Assembly: GCA_021781255.1 (NCBI GenBank)
Contig: JAJXXG010000659.1
Span: 1-6,642 of the forward strand
Origin: Acidobacteriota bacterium
Lineage (GTDB): Bacteria; Acidobacteriota; Terriglobia; Terriglobales; Acidobacteriaceae
DNA length: 6,642 bases
Direction: 5' to 3'
Shown here: piece by piece, positions 6,059-6,642 of the stretch
Numbering within the stretch: the first letter of the stretch is position 1
How the letters are laid out: each line of letters opens with the position of its first letter
The notes under the pieces: model-generated
The model's input: the letters and a program-made list of their open reading frames with translations, nothing else
The model's database searches: none
What the model was told of the DNA's origin: nothing
Made by a program: the position numbers and the translations under genes

Positions 6059-6642
6059 ATGAACTCAAACAAAGTACGCGTCCGTTTTGCTCCCTCCCCT
6101 ACGGGCCTCCTCCACGTGGGCAACGCGCGGACTGCTTTGTTCAACTGGCTGTTTGCGCGCCAGCATGGCGGGGAGTTCATCCTCCGCATTGAGGACACCG
6201 ACGTGGAGAGGTCCGAGGCGCGCTATGAGGGGCAGTTGGTCGAGGACCTGAAGTGGCTGGGTCTGAACTGGGATGAGGGAGCGAACGGTCCCGGAATTCC
6301 AGAGACCGGGGCGTTTGGCCCCTATCGTCAGTCCAAGCGGCTGGAGATTTACGCCAAACACACCGAGCAGCTCCTTTCAGAGGACAAGGCCTATCGCTGC
6401 TTCTGCACGCCGGAAGAGCTGGAAGCCGAGAGGCAGCGTGCTGTGGCGCACAAGAAGCCTCAGGTCTACTCCGGCAAGTGCCGCAGCATGCCCTCCAAGC
6501 TGCTCAAGCGGAATCTGGATGAGGGCAAGCCTTTTGCGGTTCGGCTGAAGATGGGCACCAAGCCGCTGCGCTTTCATGACATTGTGCGCGGCAATCTGAT
6601 TTTCAATCCAGAGTCCATCAGCGATCCCATCCTTGTGCGTTC
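6059..6642 (+). CDS. gltX: Glutamyl-tRNA synthetase, N-terminal 194 residues (3' end outside window)
   Basis: GluRS charges tRNA-Glu (and in many bacteria also tRNA-Gln) with glutamate in the cytoplasm. The frame opens at ATG 6059 and is still open at the window edge; a full-length enzyme is usually 460-510 residues. The class I Rossmann start is clear: RFAPSPTGLLHVGNARTALF, with HVGN (19-22) as the HIGH motif. FILRIEDTDVERS, the GPYRQSKRLEIY motif (87-98) and HDIVRGNLIF follow. A zinc-site-like pattern, Cys114-x-Cys116-x24-Cys141-x-Ser143, has the spacing of the E. coli site but Ser where E. coli has His. The KMSKS motif and the anticodon-binding domain lie beyond the window, so discriminating and non-discriminating types cannot be told apart. 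The ribosome site is weak (GAGCGAG just before the ATG) and no other in-frame start lies close by. The 213-base divergent region upstream shows no convincing sigma-70 promoter for this gene. Confidence 0.95.
   Translation, partial: MNSNKVRVRFAPSPTGLLHVGNARTALFNWLFARQHGGEFILRIEDTDVERSEARYEGQLVEDLKWLGLNWDEGANGPGIPETGAFGPYRQSKRLEIYAKHTEQLLSEDKAYRCFCTPEELEAERQRAVAHKKPQVYSGKCRSMPSKLLKRNLDEGKPFAVRLKMGTKPLRFHDIVRGNLIFNPESISDPILVR

Noticed and set aside
1..6642. Mobile elements, CRISPR arrays, tRNA or rRNA genes, phage or defence genes
   Set aside because: I saw no repeated spacer pattern, transposase motif, terminal inverted repeats, tRNA cloverleaf or rRNA sequence on either strand; the window reads as core chromosome.

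Overview
The window looks like an ordinary stretch of chromosome from a GC-rich Gram-negative bacterium, most likely an acidobacterium of the Terriglobia/Acidobacteriaceae type. That placement is inferred from protein style: the combination of a large secreted metzincin protease of the DUF5118/DUF5117/Met-zincin kind, an acidobacterial-looking glutamyl-tRNA synthetase N-terminus, and the truncated first protein. No 16S or other decisive marker is present.

Layout, left to right: (1) the 3' end of an unidentified gene on the + strand, ending at 770; (2) a strong bidirectional hairpin terminator at 935-964, serving it and the gene facing it; (3) a membrane-anchored M23 peptidase on the - strand (995-1981); (4) a divergent intergenic region of 282 bases; (5) thiL, thiamine-monophosphate kinase, on the + strand (2264-3286); (6) a secreted metzincin-type zinc protease on the - strand (3305-5845), whose end lies only 18 bases from the end of thiL; (7) a divergent intergenic region of 213 bases; (8) the first 194 codons of gltX, glutamyl-tRNA synthetase, on the + strand, running off the window.

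Adjacent genes alternate in strand (+ - + - +), so no operon is visible and each gene appears to be transcribed alone. Functionally they are unconnected: cell-wall remodelling (M23), thiamine pyrophosphate synthesis (thiL), extracytoplasmic proteolysis (metzincin) and translation (gltX). There is no sign of an insertion sequence, phage gene, CRISPR array, RNA gene or defence locus.

I did not find a convincing undescribed system. The points most worth a second look are modest: a sigma-54-like site upstream of the protease, the unassigned truncated protein, a glycine-rich interruption in the protease C-terminal region, a small TTGAC/GTCAA dyad between the M23 gene and thiL, and the very tight tail-to-tail junction of thiL with the protease.
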